Below, piece after piece: positions 34,991 to 43,626 of a stretch of 64,000 nucleotides of DNA (position 1 is its first letter; every line of letters starts with the position of its first letter). A program made the position numbers and the translations under genes. The notes under the pieces are model-generated. The model had not been told where the DNA came from. It did not search any database and worked only from the letters and a program-made list of their open reading frames with translations. Source of the DNA: an uncultured Lachnospiraceae bacterium (GTDB lineage: Bacteria; Bacillota; Clostridia; Lachnospirales; Lachnospiraceae); NCBI GenBank assembly GCA_910588965.1, contig CAJUSO010000008.1:18536-82535 (forward strand). Direction: 5' to 3'.

Positions 34991-36175
34991 ATGCAGCGTA
35001 ACGAAAAAAATTATGAAACTGTCCCAGTGGGGTCTTTGGGCGTTGTCTGCTTGGAAAGCTGCCGGGACCTAGGCAAGAAAATCAACAAGTACCTTGTGCG
35101 GTTCCGGAAAGAGCGGGAACATGAACATGAGAACGACATTGCTTTCCGGGGCTACCTAAGGGACACATACCTGGTGGAATGCTCCAACCCCCGTTTCGGC
35201 ACAGGCGAGGCAAAAGGGATTATCCAGGACTCCGTCCGGGGATTTGACTTGTTCATCATGGTAGACGTGACCAATTACAGCCTAACCTATAGCGTCTGCG
35301 GCCACAAGAACCACATGTCCCCAGACGACCATTACCAGGACCTTAAGCGCATCATTGCCGCGGTAGGCGGCAAGGCAAGGCGGATTACCGTCATCATGCC
35401 ATTCCTCTATGAGAGCCGCCAGCACCGCCGCTCTGCCAGGGAATCCTTAGACTGCGCCCTTGCCCTCCAGGAACTGACTAACATGGGCGTGGATAACATC
35501 ATCACATTTGACGCGCACGACCCCCGGGTGCAGAATTCCATCCCACTAAAGGGCTTTGAGACCGTACAGCCAGCCTACCAGTTTATCAAAGGTATTTTCC
35601 GTGAGGTCCCGGATCTGAAAATCGACAGCGACCACATGATGATCATCAGCCCTGACGAGGGTGGGACAAACCGTGCGGTCTACCTGGCAAATGTACTGGG
35701 CATTGACCTGGGGATGTTCTATAAACGGCGTGATTACAGCAAAATCGTAGATGGGCGCAACCCTATCGTGGCGCATGAATTCCTGGGCTCTTCCGTAGAT
35801 GGGAAAGACGTCTTTATCATTGACGACATGATATCCTCTGGGGACAGCATGATTGACGTTGCTACCGAACTGAAGAAAAGAAAGGCCAACCGCATTTTCG
35901 TAGTGTCCACCTTCGGCCTGTTCACCAATGGCCTTGATAAATTCGACAAAGCTGTGGCAGATGGGATTATTTATAAGGTCGTGACCACAAACCTTACCTA
36001 CCAGACGCCGGAACTGCTCAGCAAGCCTTATTATATCAACTGCGATATGAGCAAATACATTGCCTATATCATAGATACGCTGAACCATGATACCTCTATC
36101 AGCGATTTATTGGACCCTTATGAAAGGATCGAGCCATTGGTAAAGAAATATAAGGCTGGCAAAAAAATAAAATAG
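34991..36175 (+). CDS. prs: ribose-phosphate pyrophosphokinase, long form
   Basis: A 394-residue PRPP synthase (ribose 5-phosphate + ATP to PRPP + AMP). The PRPP loop is FIIDDMISSGDSMIDVA, and RVQNSIPLKGFE and ISPDEGGTNRAVYLAN are also present. It is longer than the usual 315-residue enzyme, with about 40 extra N-terminal residues and an extended tail, a form seen in Lachnospiraceae and relatives. The first in-frame ATG (34976) forms part of the GGAGG site, so the ATG at 34991, eight bases after that site, was chosen. The terminator of repeat copy B follows. Confidence 0.92.
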   Translation: MQRNEKNYETVPVGSLGVVCLESCRDLGKKINKYLVRFRKEREHEHENDIAFRGYLRDTYLVECSNPRFGTGEAKGIIQDSVRGFDLFIMVDVTNYSLTYSVCGHKNHMSPDDHYQDLKRIIAAVGGKARRITVIMPFLYESRQHRRSARESLDCALALQELTNMGVDNIITFDAHDPRVQNSIPLKGFETVQPAYQFIKGIFREVPDLKIDSDHMMIISPDEGGTNRAVYLANVLGIDLGMFYKRRDYSKIVDGRNPIVAHEFLGSSVDGKDVFIIDDMISSGDSMIDVATELKKRKANRIFVVSTFGLFTNGLDKFDKAVADGIIYKVVTTNLTYQTPELLSKPYYINCDMSKYIAYIIDTLNHDTSISDLLDPYERIEPLVKKYKAGKKIK

Positions 36176-36316
36176 GGGGATGCGCACCCGCACAAGAGGG
36201 AAACGGTTGCTTTGCAATTGTGCCTGGCGGGAACCGCACTGCGGCGGGAAAGGATCCTATTGCGAAATCCACCCGCCGCAGACGGAGAATCCTGCTTTGC
36301 AGGGTTCTTTTTTATT
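36176..36316 (+). repeat. dispersed intergenic element, copy B
   Basis: In sense (plus) orientation: AGGGGGATGCGCACCCGCAC, then the hairpin GTTGC-TTT-GCAAT (36206-36218), TGTGCCTGG, a GC-rich part with its own stem (CCGCACTGCGGCGG), and a closing terminator hairpin. It lies directly after the prs stop codon, so it forms the 3' end of the prs messenger. Confidence 0.8.
36287..36314 (+). terminator. terminator of prs, end of repeat copy B
   Basis: GAATCCTGC (36287-36295), TTT, and GCAGGGTTC (36299-36307) form a stem followed by TTTTTT. It is the same hairpin as at the end of copy A. Confidence 0.92.
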
Positions 36317-38327
36317 CTACAATCTTATAATAAGCCTTCGCCGTAATCCCATACACAATCCCATAAATCACCGCAAATACCCCTACGGTCGCAGCCGTGC
36401 AGATTGCAAACAGCGGCATATTGTCCATCCCAAACAGGAAGATTAGGCGGTTCAGCATAGGGAAGGCCACTGCCAAATGGAGGCAGGCTGTGACCAGCGG
36501 CAGGAAGAATACCTTTAAGATCTGGCTGCGTATGGAGGCCTTCACTTCCCTGCGGCTTAGGCCTACCTTCTGCATAATCTCAAACCGGCCTTTGTCCTCA
36601 TAGCCTTCCGAAATCTGCTTATAGTATATTATCATTACGGTGGCTATCAGGAATACCACCCCAAGGAATATCCCCAGGAACAAAAAACCACCGCAGAATA
36701 TCAGGAACCCTTCCCGCATCTCCTCTTTGGAATCCACAGAAAAGGATATGCCGCCTTGCCCCCCATGGCTGGCATTGTACCCTTCCCGCAGCTGTATTAC
36801 CCTATCGGCACATTCCCTGCTTTGCTCTAGGGTACCGCTGACATCCGCATAGATATAGTGCCCTATGCTGCTTGCATTTTCCCCGAAGGATGCTTTCTGC
36901 ATCTCATAAACCTGCTGCAGGATACTGCTGTTCTTCACCACCACGACATACACATCATAGACAATCTCCGTGCCAAGGCCTTCCATGTTAAGTTCCTCTA
37001 AATAGGATTTTACCTGAAAGCGCATATCCTGGAACTGCAGGCCCTCGGTTTCCCTATCGCCTTTTTCTGTAAATACAAGGACCTCATCTTCCTTTAATTC
37101 CTGCCGGTCGCCTGTGATACGTTCATAGTCCACAAGATCCATAACCTCTACCATGCACAATTCCCCATTGTCCCCTTCAAATGCATCGTCGCTCACAGAG
37201 AGGAAGTCAAACCTCCCGCCCTTTTTCCAGGCTGCGCAGCCTAAGCTGCTATACTCTGTCATAGCTTCCACGGAAAGCCCTGCCTCCCCTGCGGCCTGTT
37301 CTAAAAACTGCACGGCAATGTCCCTGGCCTCTTTTGGCATATCATTCCCCTTCACCAAAATGTCTTTCGGGGAACGGGTTTCCAGCATATCCTCCAGCCC
37401 CGCATACAGGGAAAGGGTCCCTGATACCATCACCAGCACCATTGTGCTCAGGATACAGATATTGGCAAGCCCTACCGCGTTCTGCTTCATACGGTAAACC
37501 ATGCCTGACACAGAAATAAAGTGGCTGGTCTTGTAATAATACCCCTTATTTTTCCGCAACAGCTTGAGCAGGGCAATGCTGCCTGCTGTAAAGAGGCAAT
37601 AAGTCCCTATAATGACCAGGATGACTGCCAGGAAAAACATCAGCAAGGCCTCTAAAGGACGTTCCACCCAAATGGCAATCCCATATCCTATGCTCAAGGC
37701 AACAAGGCCAAGAAGCGCCATCAGCCAGCGGGTCTTGGGCTCGGCCTCCCCCCTGCTTGTGCTCTGCAAAAGCTCAATGGGCTTTGATTTCCATACCTGG
37801 AGCAGGTTATAGGCCAAGGTCGCCCCAAAAATGCATAAAAACAGCGCCAGCACAGAGCCAACGGCCGGCAGCGAAACCGTAAACCCAAAGGAGACTTCCA
37901 GATCCGTGACCCGTAAGAGTACGAGGATGACCAGCTTATTGAGGGCAATCCCTGCCGCCAGGCCGCCCAGGATGCTGGCAGCCGCCACCATTGCCGTCTC
38001 CCAGAACATCATCTTGCCTATATGGCGCTTTCCCATGCCCAGGATATTAAAGAGGCCAAATTCCTTCTTCCTGCGCTTCATCAGGAAGCTATTGGTGTAA
38101 AATAAAAATATCACGGAAAAAATTGCAATTACCCAAGAGCCCAGCCCCAAAATCATCCGCATTTCCTCAGGGTGCGGGATCTTATCCAGCCCTGGGTCCC
38201 TGCATATGGCAGCCATAATATAATACATGGCCGTTACGCCGATTGCAGCAATCATATATGGGAGGTAAATGCCGAAATTTTTCTTCAAGTTCCCAAATGC
38301 CAGTTTCCCATAAAAAAATCTGCTCAT
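36312..38327 (-). CDS. BceB-type ABC transporter permease (FtsX-like)
   Basis: A 671-residue permease with the BceB pattern: an N-terminal segment (YGKLAFGNLKKNFGIYLPYM), about ten membrane helices in all, an extracellular domain of roughly 200 residues between helices 7 and 8, and FtsX-type C-terminal helices. In Firmicutes such transporters recognise cell-wall-active peptides such as bacitracin and also act as the true sensor for the paired histidine kinase. Its ATG overlaps the ATPase stop codon (ATGA). The gene order R-S-A-B on one strand is standard for Bce modules. Confidence 0.92.
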   Translation of the reverse strand: MSRFFYGKLAFGNLKKNFGIYLPYMIAAIGVTAMYYIMAAICRDPGLDKIPHPEEMRMILGLGSWVIAIFSVIFLFYTNSFLMKRRKKEFGLFNILGMGKRHIGKMMFWETAMVAAASILGGLAAGIALNKLVILVLLRVTDLEVSFGFTVSLPAVGSVLALFLCIFGATLAYNLLQVWKSKPIELLQSTSRGEAEPKTRWLMALLGLVALSIGYGIAIWVERPLEALLMFFLAVILVIIGTYCLFTAGSIALLKLLRKNKGYYYKTSHFISVSGMVYRMKQNAVGLANICILSTMVLVMVSGTLSLYAGLEDMLETRSPKDILVKGNDMPKEARDIAVQFLEQAAGEAGLSVEAMTEYSSLGCAAWKKGGRFDFLSVSDDAFEGDNGELCMVEVMDLVDYERITGDRQELKEDEVLVFTEKGDRETEGLQFQDMRFQVKSYLEELNMEGLGTEIVYDVYVVVVKNSSILQQVYEMQKASFGENASSIGHYIYADVSGTLEQSRECADRVIQLREGYNASHGGQGGISFSVDSKEEMREGFLIFCGGFLFLGIFLGVVFLIATVMIIYYKQISEGYEDKGRFEIMQKVGLSRREVKASIRSQILKVFFLPLVTACLHLAVAFPMLNRLIFLFGMDNMPLFAICTAATVGVFAVIYGIVYGITAKAYYKIVE

Positions 38328-39088
38328 GATAACCTCCCTCCTGTAGTGATCACTGTAAGGGTATCGGAAATCTTCTGGTACATTTCTTCATTGGTGCCAG
38401 ATCCTTTGTATAGCTGGTGGAACACCTGCCCGTCATTGATAAACAGTACCCGCTTGGCGCAGCTCGCTGCCTTGATAGAATGGGTCACCATCAATATCGT
38501 CTGCCCCTCTTCATTGATTTCCTGGAACATGGACAGCAGGGTTTCCGCCGCCTTGGAATCCAAAGCCCCTGTGGGCTCGTCTGCGAGGATTAGCTGGGGG
38601 CCTGTAATCAGCGCCCGGGCGACGGCCGCCCGCTGCTTCTGCCCCCCAGATACCTCATAGGGGAATTTGCCCAGGATATCCTGGATAGCAAGCTTCTGCG
38701 CAATCGGCATCAGGCGGCTGCGCATCTCATTATAATTCTTGCCGGCCAGCACCAGGGGAAGGAAAATATTATCCTGCAGGCTGAAATTATCCAGCAGGTT
38801 AAAGTCCTGGAACACAAAGCCTAAGTTTTCCCTCCGGAAGGAAGCTACCTCTGATTCCCGGATAGCAGACAGGTTCTTGCCATTGAGCATGACCAGCCCG
38901 GCCGTCGGCCGGTCCAAGGCAGCCAGGATATTGAGCAAGGTCGTCTTGCCAGATCCCGATTCCCCCATAATCGCCACATACTCCCCTTTCTCCACCGAAA
39001 AAGTAACATTCTCCAAGGCTTGCACCTGGTTCCCGCCAAAACGGGCCGTATAGATTTTTTTTACATTATTTACATCCAAAATTGCCAT
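38324..39088 (-). CDS. BceA-type ABC transporter ATPase
   Basis: A 254-residue MacB/BceA-type ATPase. Walker A is GESGSGKTTLLN, the signature is VSGGQKQRAAVARAL and Walker B is LILADEPTGALDS. Together with the permease it forms a peptide-detoxification and sensing transporter. AAGGAGGATATT precedes the ATG at 39088, and the longer in-frame start lies in the intergenic region without such a site. The 140-bp gap to the kinase gene may hold the target promoter of the paired response regulator. Confidence 0.94.
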   Translation of the reverse strand: MAILDVNNVKKIYTARFGGNQVQALENVTFSVEKGEYVAIMGESGSGKTTLLNILAALDRPTAGLVMLNGKNLSAIRESEVASFRRENLGFVFQDFNLLDNFSLQDNIFLPLVLAGKNYNEMRSRLMPIAQKLAIQDILGKFPYEVSGGQKQRAAVARALITGPQLILADEPTGALDSKAAETLLSMFQEINEEGQTILMVTHSIKAASCAKRVLFINDGQVFHQLYKGSGTNEEMYQKISDTLTVITTGGRLS

Positions 39089-39228
39089 AATATCCTCCTT
39101 CTTGGCTTCCATACAATTGATGTCTCTGTTGTTAAGGATAGTATATAGCAAAAAAAGAATACTTACCTTAGATTTGCCTTACAATTTCCATCTGAACCTT
39201 ACAGTTCTGTAAGGTTTCGGCAAGCCAG

Positions 39229-40209
39229 TTAAAACAGGATTTTCACCCTGGTGCCTTCCCCAGGCTTAGACTCCATCATAATCTTATGCCCCAGCTTATT
39301 TAAAACTTCTTTTACCAAATACAGGCCAATCCCAGAAGCCTTCTTATCACTCCTTCCATTGTACCCCGTATACCCTTTGTCAAAGACCCGGGGCAGGTCT
39401 TCCGGCAGGATGCCAATGCCTGTATCCTCCACCACCAGGCACCCGTTTTCCAGGTAAATGGAGATGCATCCTGCAGGCGTATATTTGATGGCATTGCTTA
39501 AAACCTGCTCCAGCACGAATACCATCCATTTCTCATCTGTCACTGCCTTAGGCCGGACAGGCTCATACTGCAGGGACAGGCCCTGCCGGATAAACATCGG
39601 CGCATATTTGCGGACTGCCTGGCAGATGATAGCGTCCAGGCTGTATTCTTTCAGAACGAAATCATTAATCCCGCTGTTTAAACGGAGGTACTGCAGCACC
39701 ATCTCCACATACTGCTCAATCTTAAACAGTTCTGCCTCTACCCCGCGCCTCTGCACATAATACTCTTCCGGCCCTGAAAGTTCCTGCTGCAGCAATAGGT
39801 GCATGGCTGCAATAGGGGTTTTAATCTGATGGGCCCATAAGGTAAAATAATCTGTCACCCCTGCTTTGTCCTGCACCAGCATGGCCACTTGCTCCACCCT
39901 GGATTCCCGGGCAATCCCCAAAAGCCTCTGATACCGCCATTCCAGCCCATCTGATGGATCCGGCAGCTTCTCCGTGCCATTTTTCACCGCCTCCATCTGC
40001 CGCTCCAAGTCCACTGCCTTCCTATAGTAGCGCCTAAAATCCACCGCCACTGCCACTGCTGCCAACATAAGGCACAGGGCCAGCGCATATGCTGCAGGCT
40101 CCAAGGGCATCCTGTAAAGCCAAAAAACGGCAGCTGCCAATGCCCCGGAACCTCCATACAGGCAGATGACCCTGCAGCGGCTTTTGGCATATTCCTTTAC
40201 CCAACGCAT
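39229..40209 (-). CDS. BceS-type intramembrane-sensing histidine kinase
   Basis: A 326-residue kinase with two N-terminal membrane helices (residues 14-32 and 38-57) that have almost no loop between them, which is the hallmark of intramembrane-sensing kinases. The phosphorylated His127 is in LWAHQIKTPIAAMHLL. The ATPase domain contains SNAIKYTPAG (N box), VEDTGIGI and ASGIGLYLVKEVLNKLG. GGAGGGG precedes the ATG. Its signal is likely received from the BceB-type permease encoded downstream. Confidence 0.94.
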   Translation of the reverse strand: MRWVKEYAKSRCRVICLYGGSGALAAAVFWLYRMPLEPAAYALALCLMLAAVAVAVDFRRYYRKAVDLERQMEAVKNGTEKLPDPSDGLEWRYQRLLGIARESRVEQVAMLVQDKAGVTDYFTLWAHQIKTPIAAMHLLLQQELSGPEEYYVQRRGVEAELFKIEQYVEMVLQYLRLNSGINDFVLKEYSLDAIICQAVRKYAPMFIRQGLSLQYEPVRPKAVTDEKWMVFVLEQVLSNAIKYTPAGCISIYLENGCLVVEDTGIGILPEDLPRVFDKGYTGYNGRSDKKASGIGLYLVKEVLNKLGHKIMMESKPGEGTRVKILF

Positions 40210-40247
40210 CCAATCCCCTCCTTTCTGCCAGCGATAGGCTCGTTCCG

Positions 40248-40443
40248 GGATACCGCCAGCCCCTTCCTTCCTCTGGAGATAACTTCTAGCCCTGCCCCTA
40301 CTTGGCTTAAGCCAGGATACCGCCAGCCCCTCCCTCTGGGGATAACTCCTAGCCCTGCCCCTACTGGCTTAAGCCAGGATATAGCCAATCCCTTTCTTCG
40401 TCTGGATGATATCTTCTATCCCTGCCTCTTCCAGCTTCTTGCG
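40248..40443. repeat. three tandem copies of the response regulator's 3' end
   Basis: Units 40377-40443 (inside the regulator gene), 40315-40376 and 40248-40314 each run from GGATA to CTTAAGCCA-type or equivalent ends, with spacings of 62 and 67 bp. On the minus strand the gene's tail reads EAGIEDIIQTKKGIGYILA. The two downstream copies would read GAGLGVIPRGRGWRYPGL and GAGLEVISRGRKGLAVSR, so they are decayed duplicates lying between the regulator stop codon and the kinase start. Confidence 0.8.
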
Positions 40444-41040
40444 GAGACGCGCTACATTTACGGTCAGGGTATTGTCGTCAATAAAGCTGTCAGACTTCCA
40501 CAGCCGCTCCATCAGCTTATCCCGGGTTACAATCTTCCCTTTCTGCTCCAACAGGAACGACAGGATCCCCATTTCGTTTTTGGTAAGCTCCACCTGCGCC
40601 CCTTCGTAGGTAACCAGCCCCTTACTGCTGTCAAAAATCATCCCCTTATGCTCCAGCAGGCTCCCCTCCCCTGCAAAATCATAGGTCCTGCGCAGCATGG
40701 CCTGTACCTTTGCCTGGAGCACGTTCAAATCAAAAGGCTTGGCGATAAAATCATCCCCGCCCATATTGATTGCCATAACAATATTCATATTGTCGGAAGC
40801 TGAGGATATGAATATCACCGGCACCTTGGAAACCTTGCGGATTTCATCGCACCAATGGAACCCATTATAAAAAGGCAGGGAGATATCCATCAGTACCAGC
40901 TGCGGGCATTCCGATACGAACGCCTGCATCACGTCTTTAAAATCCTCCACGCAGGCTGCCCCATACCCCCATCCCTCCATATGCCTTTGGATTGCTTTTG
41001 CAATCACAGCGTCATCTTCTACAATCAGCAGTTTATACAT
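40369..41040 (-). CDS. BceR-type OmpR-family response regulator
   Basis: A 223-residue regulator. The receiver domain (residues 1-118) has the acidic pair ED at residues 8-9, phosphorylatable Asp52 in LVLMDISLP and Lys in AKPFDLNVLQAKVQA. The OmpR-type winged helix covers residues 128-223 (VELTKNEMGILSFLLEQKGK, then TLTVNVARLRKKLEEAG). AAGGAGGATG precedes the ATG at 41040. It should activate the transporter genes downstream in response to a wall antibiotic. Two decayed copies of its last 60 bp follow the stop codon. Confidence 0.95.
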   Translation of the reverse strand: MYKLLIVEDDAVIAKAIQRHMEGWGYGAACVEDFKDVMQAFVSECPQLVLMDISLPFYNGFHWCDEIRKVSKVPVIFISSASDNMNIVMAINMGGDDFIAKPFDLNVLQAKVQAMLRRTYDFAGEGSLLEHKGMIFDSSKGLVTYEGAQVELTKNEMGILSFLLEQKGKIVTRDKLMERLWKSDSFIDDNTLTVNVARLRKKLEEAGIEDIIQTKKGIGYILA

Positions 41041-41090
41041 TGCGGCATCCTCCTTATCATATGCGTACCACGGATTATCCCCTGAGATTA

Positions 41091-41124
41091 AGAAATCCAC
41101 TTGCCGCCTTTGCAGCAAGTGGAT
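41091..41124 (-). terminator. terminator of the Lys/Ala-rich protein gene
   Basis: On the minus strand ATCCACTTGCTGC, a short loop, and GGCAAGTGGAT are followed by TTCTT. Confidence 0.75.
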
Positions 41125-41189
41125 CTATATTTATCTCTATGTAACTGCAAAGAAACAAATCCCTATGCAGCCCTGGCCTACCGTCACGC

Positions 41190-41729
41190 TTATAATGGCA
41201 TCTCGCCTTTATATTTGCCGTTAATCACATAATATGCCATGCTATCTTCCGGCTTAATATAAATCTGGATGGACTTGATAAGCGCTACCCTGTGGCCATC
41301 GTCTTTATATGCCTGTTTTACTTTATCTACAATATCTTTGGTTGCGATTTCCTGCCCCTGGAACTGGACATAAACCTCTTCCACTTTCTCTGCCTCTTTC
41401 TTGGCGTCAGCTTTCTTGGCTGATGTGCCCTTAGCGGCTTTCTTTGCTGTGTCAACTGTCTTGGTAGATGCTTTTTTAGGTTTCTCCTCTGCAGCCTTGG
41501 GGGTCTCTGCCTTCGGCTCTTCTGCTGGCGCTTCCTCAGCCTTTGGCTCTTCTGCTTTCTTCTTGGGCGCCCTCTTCCTCTTTGGCTTTTCTGCTGGTGC
41601 CTCCGTCCCTTCTTCCTTGTTCTCAGTAACAGGTTCTTCCACTGCCACGTTTACAACAGCTTCTTCCTTGCTGGCTGCTACTGATTTCGTTGATGTTTTC
41701 TTCTCTGAATCCGCTTTCGCTTTTGCCAT
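41190..41729 (-). CDS. Lys/Ala/Glu-rich protein with a conserved C-terminal domain (DUF6465-like)
   Basis: This 179-residue protein has two parts. Residues 1-115 are a low-complexity, histone-H1-like chain of Lys, Ala, Glu and Pro (KPKRKRAPKKKAEEPKAEE), most likely disordered. Residues 116-179 are a compact domain (VYVQFQGQEIATKDIVDKVK, then IQIYIKPEDSMAYYVINGKY) that matches what I recall of DUF6465 proteins of Lachnospiraceae. The basic tail could bind DNA, RNA or other polyanions. It lies 20 bp after the Crh-like gene on the same strand. No function is known to me. Confidence 0.75.
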   Translation of the reverse strand: MAKAKADSEKKTSTKSVAASKEEAVVNVAVEEPVTENKEEGTEAPAEKPKRKRAPKKKAEEPKAEEAPAEEPKAETPKAAEEKPKKASTKTVDTAKKAAKGTSAKKADAKKEAEKVEEVYVQFQGQEIATKDIVDKVKQAYKDDGHRVALIKSIQIYIKPEDSMAYYVINGKYKGEMPL

Positions 41730-41749
41730 TTCCTTTTCCTCCCTAAATT

Positions 41750-42004
41750 TTACTGACAGACCAAAAATCTTTCCATCGCTAACAAAGCTTCCTCTTCATC
41801 ACTTCCATCAGCCACTATATTCACTGTCATACCTTTCGACGGATTAAATGCCATGATTCCCATAATGCTCTTTGCATTAATTCGCGCTTCATTACTCTCC
41901 AGCCTGATTTCACTGTCAAATTGACATGCTACCTGCACCAACTCTGCAATTGGGTTGCTGTACTCTTTAGCTACATTAGATACAATAATTTTCTTCTCGC
42001 TCAT
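41750..42004 (-). CDS. HPr-like protein lacking the catalytic histidine (Crh-like)
   Basis: An 84-residue HPr-fold protein. The regulatory Ser46 is present in INAKSIMGIM, the usual site of HPr kinase. However, the active-site loop reads AKEYSNPIAELV, so the phosphorylatable His15 is Tyr15 and Arg17 is Asn17. It therefore cannot carry phosphate from enzyme I to sugar permeases. Bacillus Crh has the same design (Gln15, Ser46) and serves only as a CcpA co-regulator; a similar role is inferred here. The ATG at 42004 follows AAGAGAG. It is probably co-transcribed with the DUF6465-like gene. Confidence 0.88.
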   Translation of the reverse strand: MSEKKIIVSNVAKEYSNPIAELVQVACQFDSEIRLESNEARINAKSIMGIMAFNPSKGMTVNIVADGSDEEEALLAMERFLVCQ

Positions 42005-42203
42005 TTTATCTCTCTTTCCCATGTAATACTATCATACAAGCCCTTCCTGCGTGTCTACCATTAACAAATATACCCTAAGTATCCGTCTTTTTCAAGGGGT
42101 TTTCGAAAAACTAGTAATTTCCTACGAAAGAAATTTGTTTCCGGGGAAAAAACTGAACACTTTTACTTTCTTTTCCTATATATTATAGCGGTTTTCTCTT
42201 GTA

Positions 42204-43370
42204 TCAGTGTTTTTTATCTACCTGGACAGTTACAAAATAGCTGTCTCCCAGTATTTCCCGAACCTGCTTTTGGATCTGCAAAGCCAGCGCCTCGTCACAG
42301 GTTCTGTATCCGTATGGTACCACAATATCAAAAATCAAGTTGGTGCGGGAAGGCCGGGGGACTACACGAAAATCGTGCATTGAGATGGCTGGGTCCATGC
42401 CCTCCAGAATCCTGGCCACCTCATCCCTCAGCATCAAGACATGGGCGTCATTTGTCACGATGGGATCCATATGGATGACTGCCTCACAGCCCAGCTTTTG
42501 GCAAAGTTCCATTTCCGCCTGGTCAATGATGTCATGAAGCTCTAAGATATCCCCTTCTGCCGGAACTTCCGCATGGAGGGAAATACTCCGCCTGCCCGGC
42601 CCATAGTCATGGACCAGCAAATCGTGCACCCCGCATATTGCCTTGTGGGAAAGCACGATCTCCTCAATCTGGCGGACAAACTCCTGCTCTGGCGGCTTCC
42701 CGAGGAGCAGGTCCAACGTCTCTTTTGCCGCGCTGAACCCGGCATAAAAAATAAATAAAGCCACCAATACCCCGCAATAGCCGTCTATCTGGATATCCCA
42801 CAGTTCCCCAGCCAAAGAGGCTGCCAGCACTACGGCTGTGGCGCAGGCATCGCCCAAGCTGTCCAGGGCAGCTGCCCGCATGGCTGCAGAACTGATTTTC
42901 TGCCCAATCTTATGGTTATAAAACGCCATATAGAGCTTTACCAAAATAGAGGCTATCAGGATTGCCGCTGCAAGCGGGCGGAAGGCTACCGGCTGGGGAT
43001 GGGCTGCCTTTGCCAAGGATGTCTTCGCAAGCTCAAAAGCCATCAGGAGGATGGCTCCCGATACGGTTAAGCCTGCAATGTATTCTATCCTGCCATGGCC
43101 AAAGGGATGCCCCACATCCGGCCGTGCGCCTGCCAGCTTAAAGCCTATCAGCGTCACGCAGGAGGATCCCGCGTCAGACAGGTTGTTAAAGGCGTCTGCT
43201 GTGATGGAAACGGAATGGCTGATGGCGCCTGCCAGGAACTTCCCTAGGAACAGAAAGATATTCAGGATAATCCCGGCCATTCCGCAAAGCATGCCATATT
43301 TTTGCCTTACCTGGGGATTTTGGGTGTCTTCTTTATCCTTTATTAATAAATTTACCAAAATTGTCAGCAT
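42204..43370 (-). CDS. cation diffusion facilitator (CDF) metal exporter
   Basis: A 388-residue CDF protein. The membrane domain has about six helices, including the metal-site helix SITADAFNNLSDAGSS and the HPFGHGRIEYIAGL motif. The cytoplasmic dimerisation domain follows residue 210 (VHDLLVHDYGPGRRSISLHA). The C-terminal extension to about 90 residues beyond the basic domain is typical of the Firmicute MntE/CzcD-like subgroup. Substrates in this family are Zn2+, Mn2+, Fe2+, Cd2+ or Co2+; the sequence alone does not decide. Confidence 0.93.
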   Translation of the reverse strand: MLTILVNLLIKDKEDTQNPQVRQKYGMLCGMAGIILNIFLFLGKFLAGAISHSVSITADAFNNLSDAGSSCVTLIGFKLAGARPDVGHPFGHGRIEYIAGLTVSGAILLMAFELAKTSLAKAAHPQPVAFRPLAAAILIASILVKLYMAFYNHKIGQKISSAAMRAAALDSLGDACATAVVLAASLAGELWDIQIDGYCGVLVALFIFYAGFSAAKETLDLLLGKPPEQEFVRQIEEIVLSHKAICGVHDLLVHDYGPGRRSISLHAEVPAEGDILELHDIIDQAEMELCQKLGCEAVIHMDPIVTNDAHVLMLRDEVARILEGMDPAISMHDFRVVPRPSRTNLIFDIVVPYGYRTCDEALALQIQKQVREILGDSYFVTVQVDKKH

Positions 43371-43558
43371 ATTGCAAGGAGTCTCCTAAATTTCTTCCAT
43401 TAGATTTTATTTTTCTGCAGCAAAAGCCCTTTTCCTTACTGGATTCCTTGGGTGGGATTCTATCTTCCCAATTATACCGAAGCCTTCCTTGGCTGTCAAC
43501 AGGCGGATAATTTTGGGCAAAAAGGAATGTAACAATAGCTTTTCCCAGCAGGGCATGG

Positions 43559-43564
43559 TATAAT
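43559..43564 (+). promoter_or_regulatory. -10 box of the NCS2 permease gene
   Basis: A perfect TATAAT lies 62 bp in front of the start codon, with only a weak -35 (TAGCTT, 17 bp upstream). I looked for the three-stem fold and conserved loops of a purine riboswitch in 43390-43626 and did not find them. Confidence 0.5.
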
Positions 43565-43626
43565 AAATCCTGTAAATCTTGTCACCCAGAGGCCTTGTTT
43601 CAAATCCAGAAAAGGAGAGTAGATTT

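Noticed and set aside
43390..43626. Purine riboswitch before the NCS2 permease
   Set aside because: The expected three-way junction and loop sequences are missing; only a promoter is visible.
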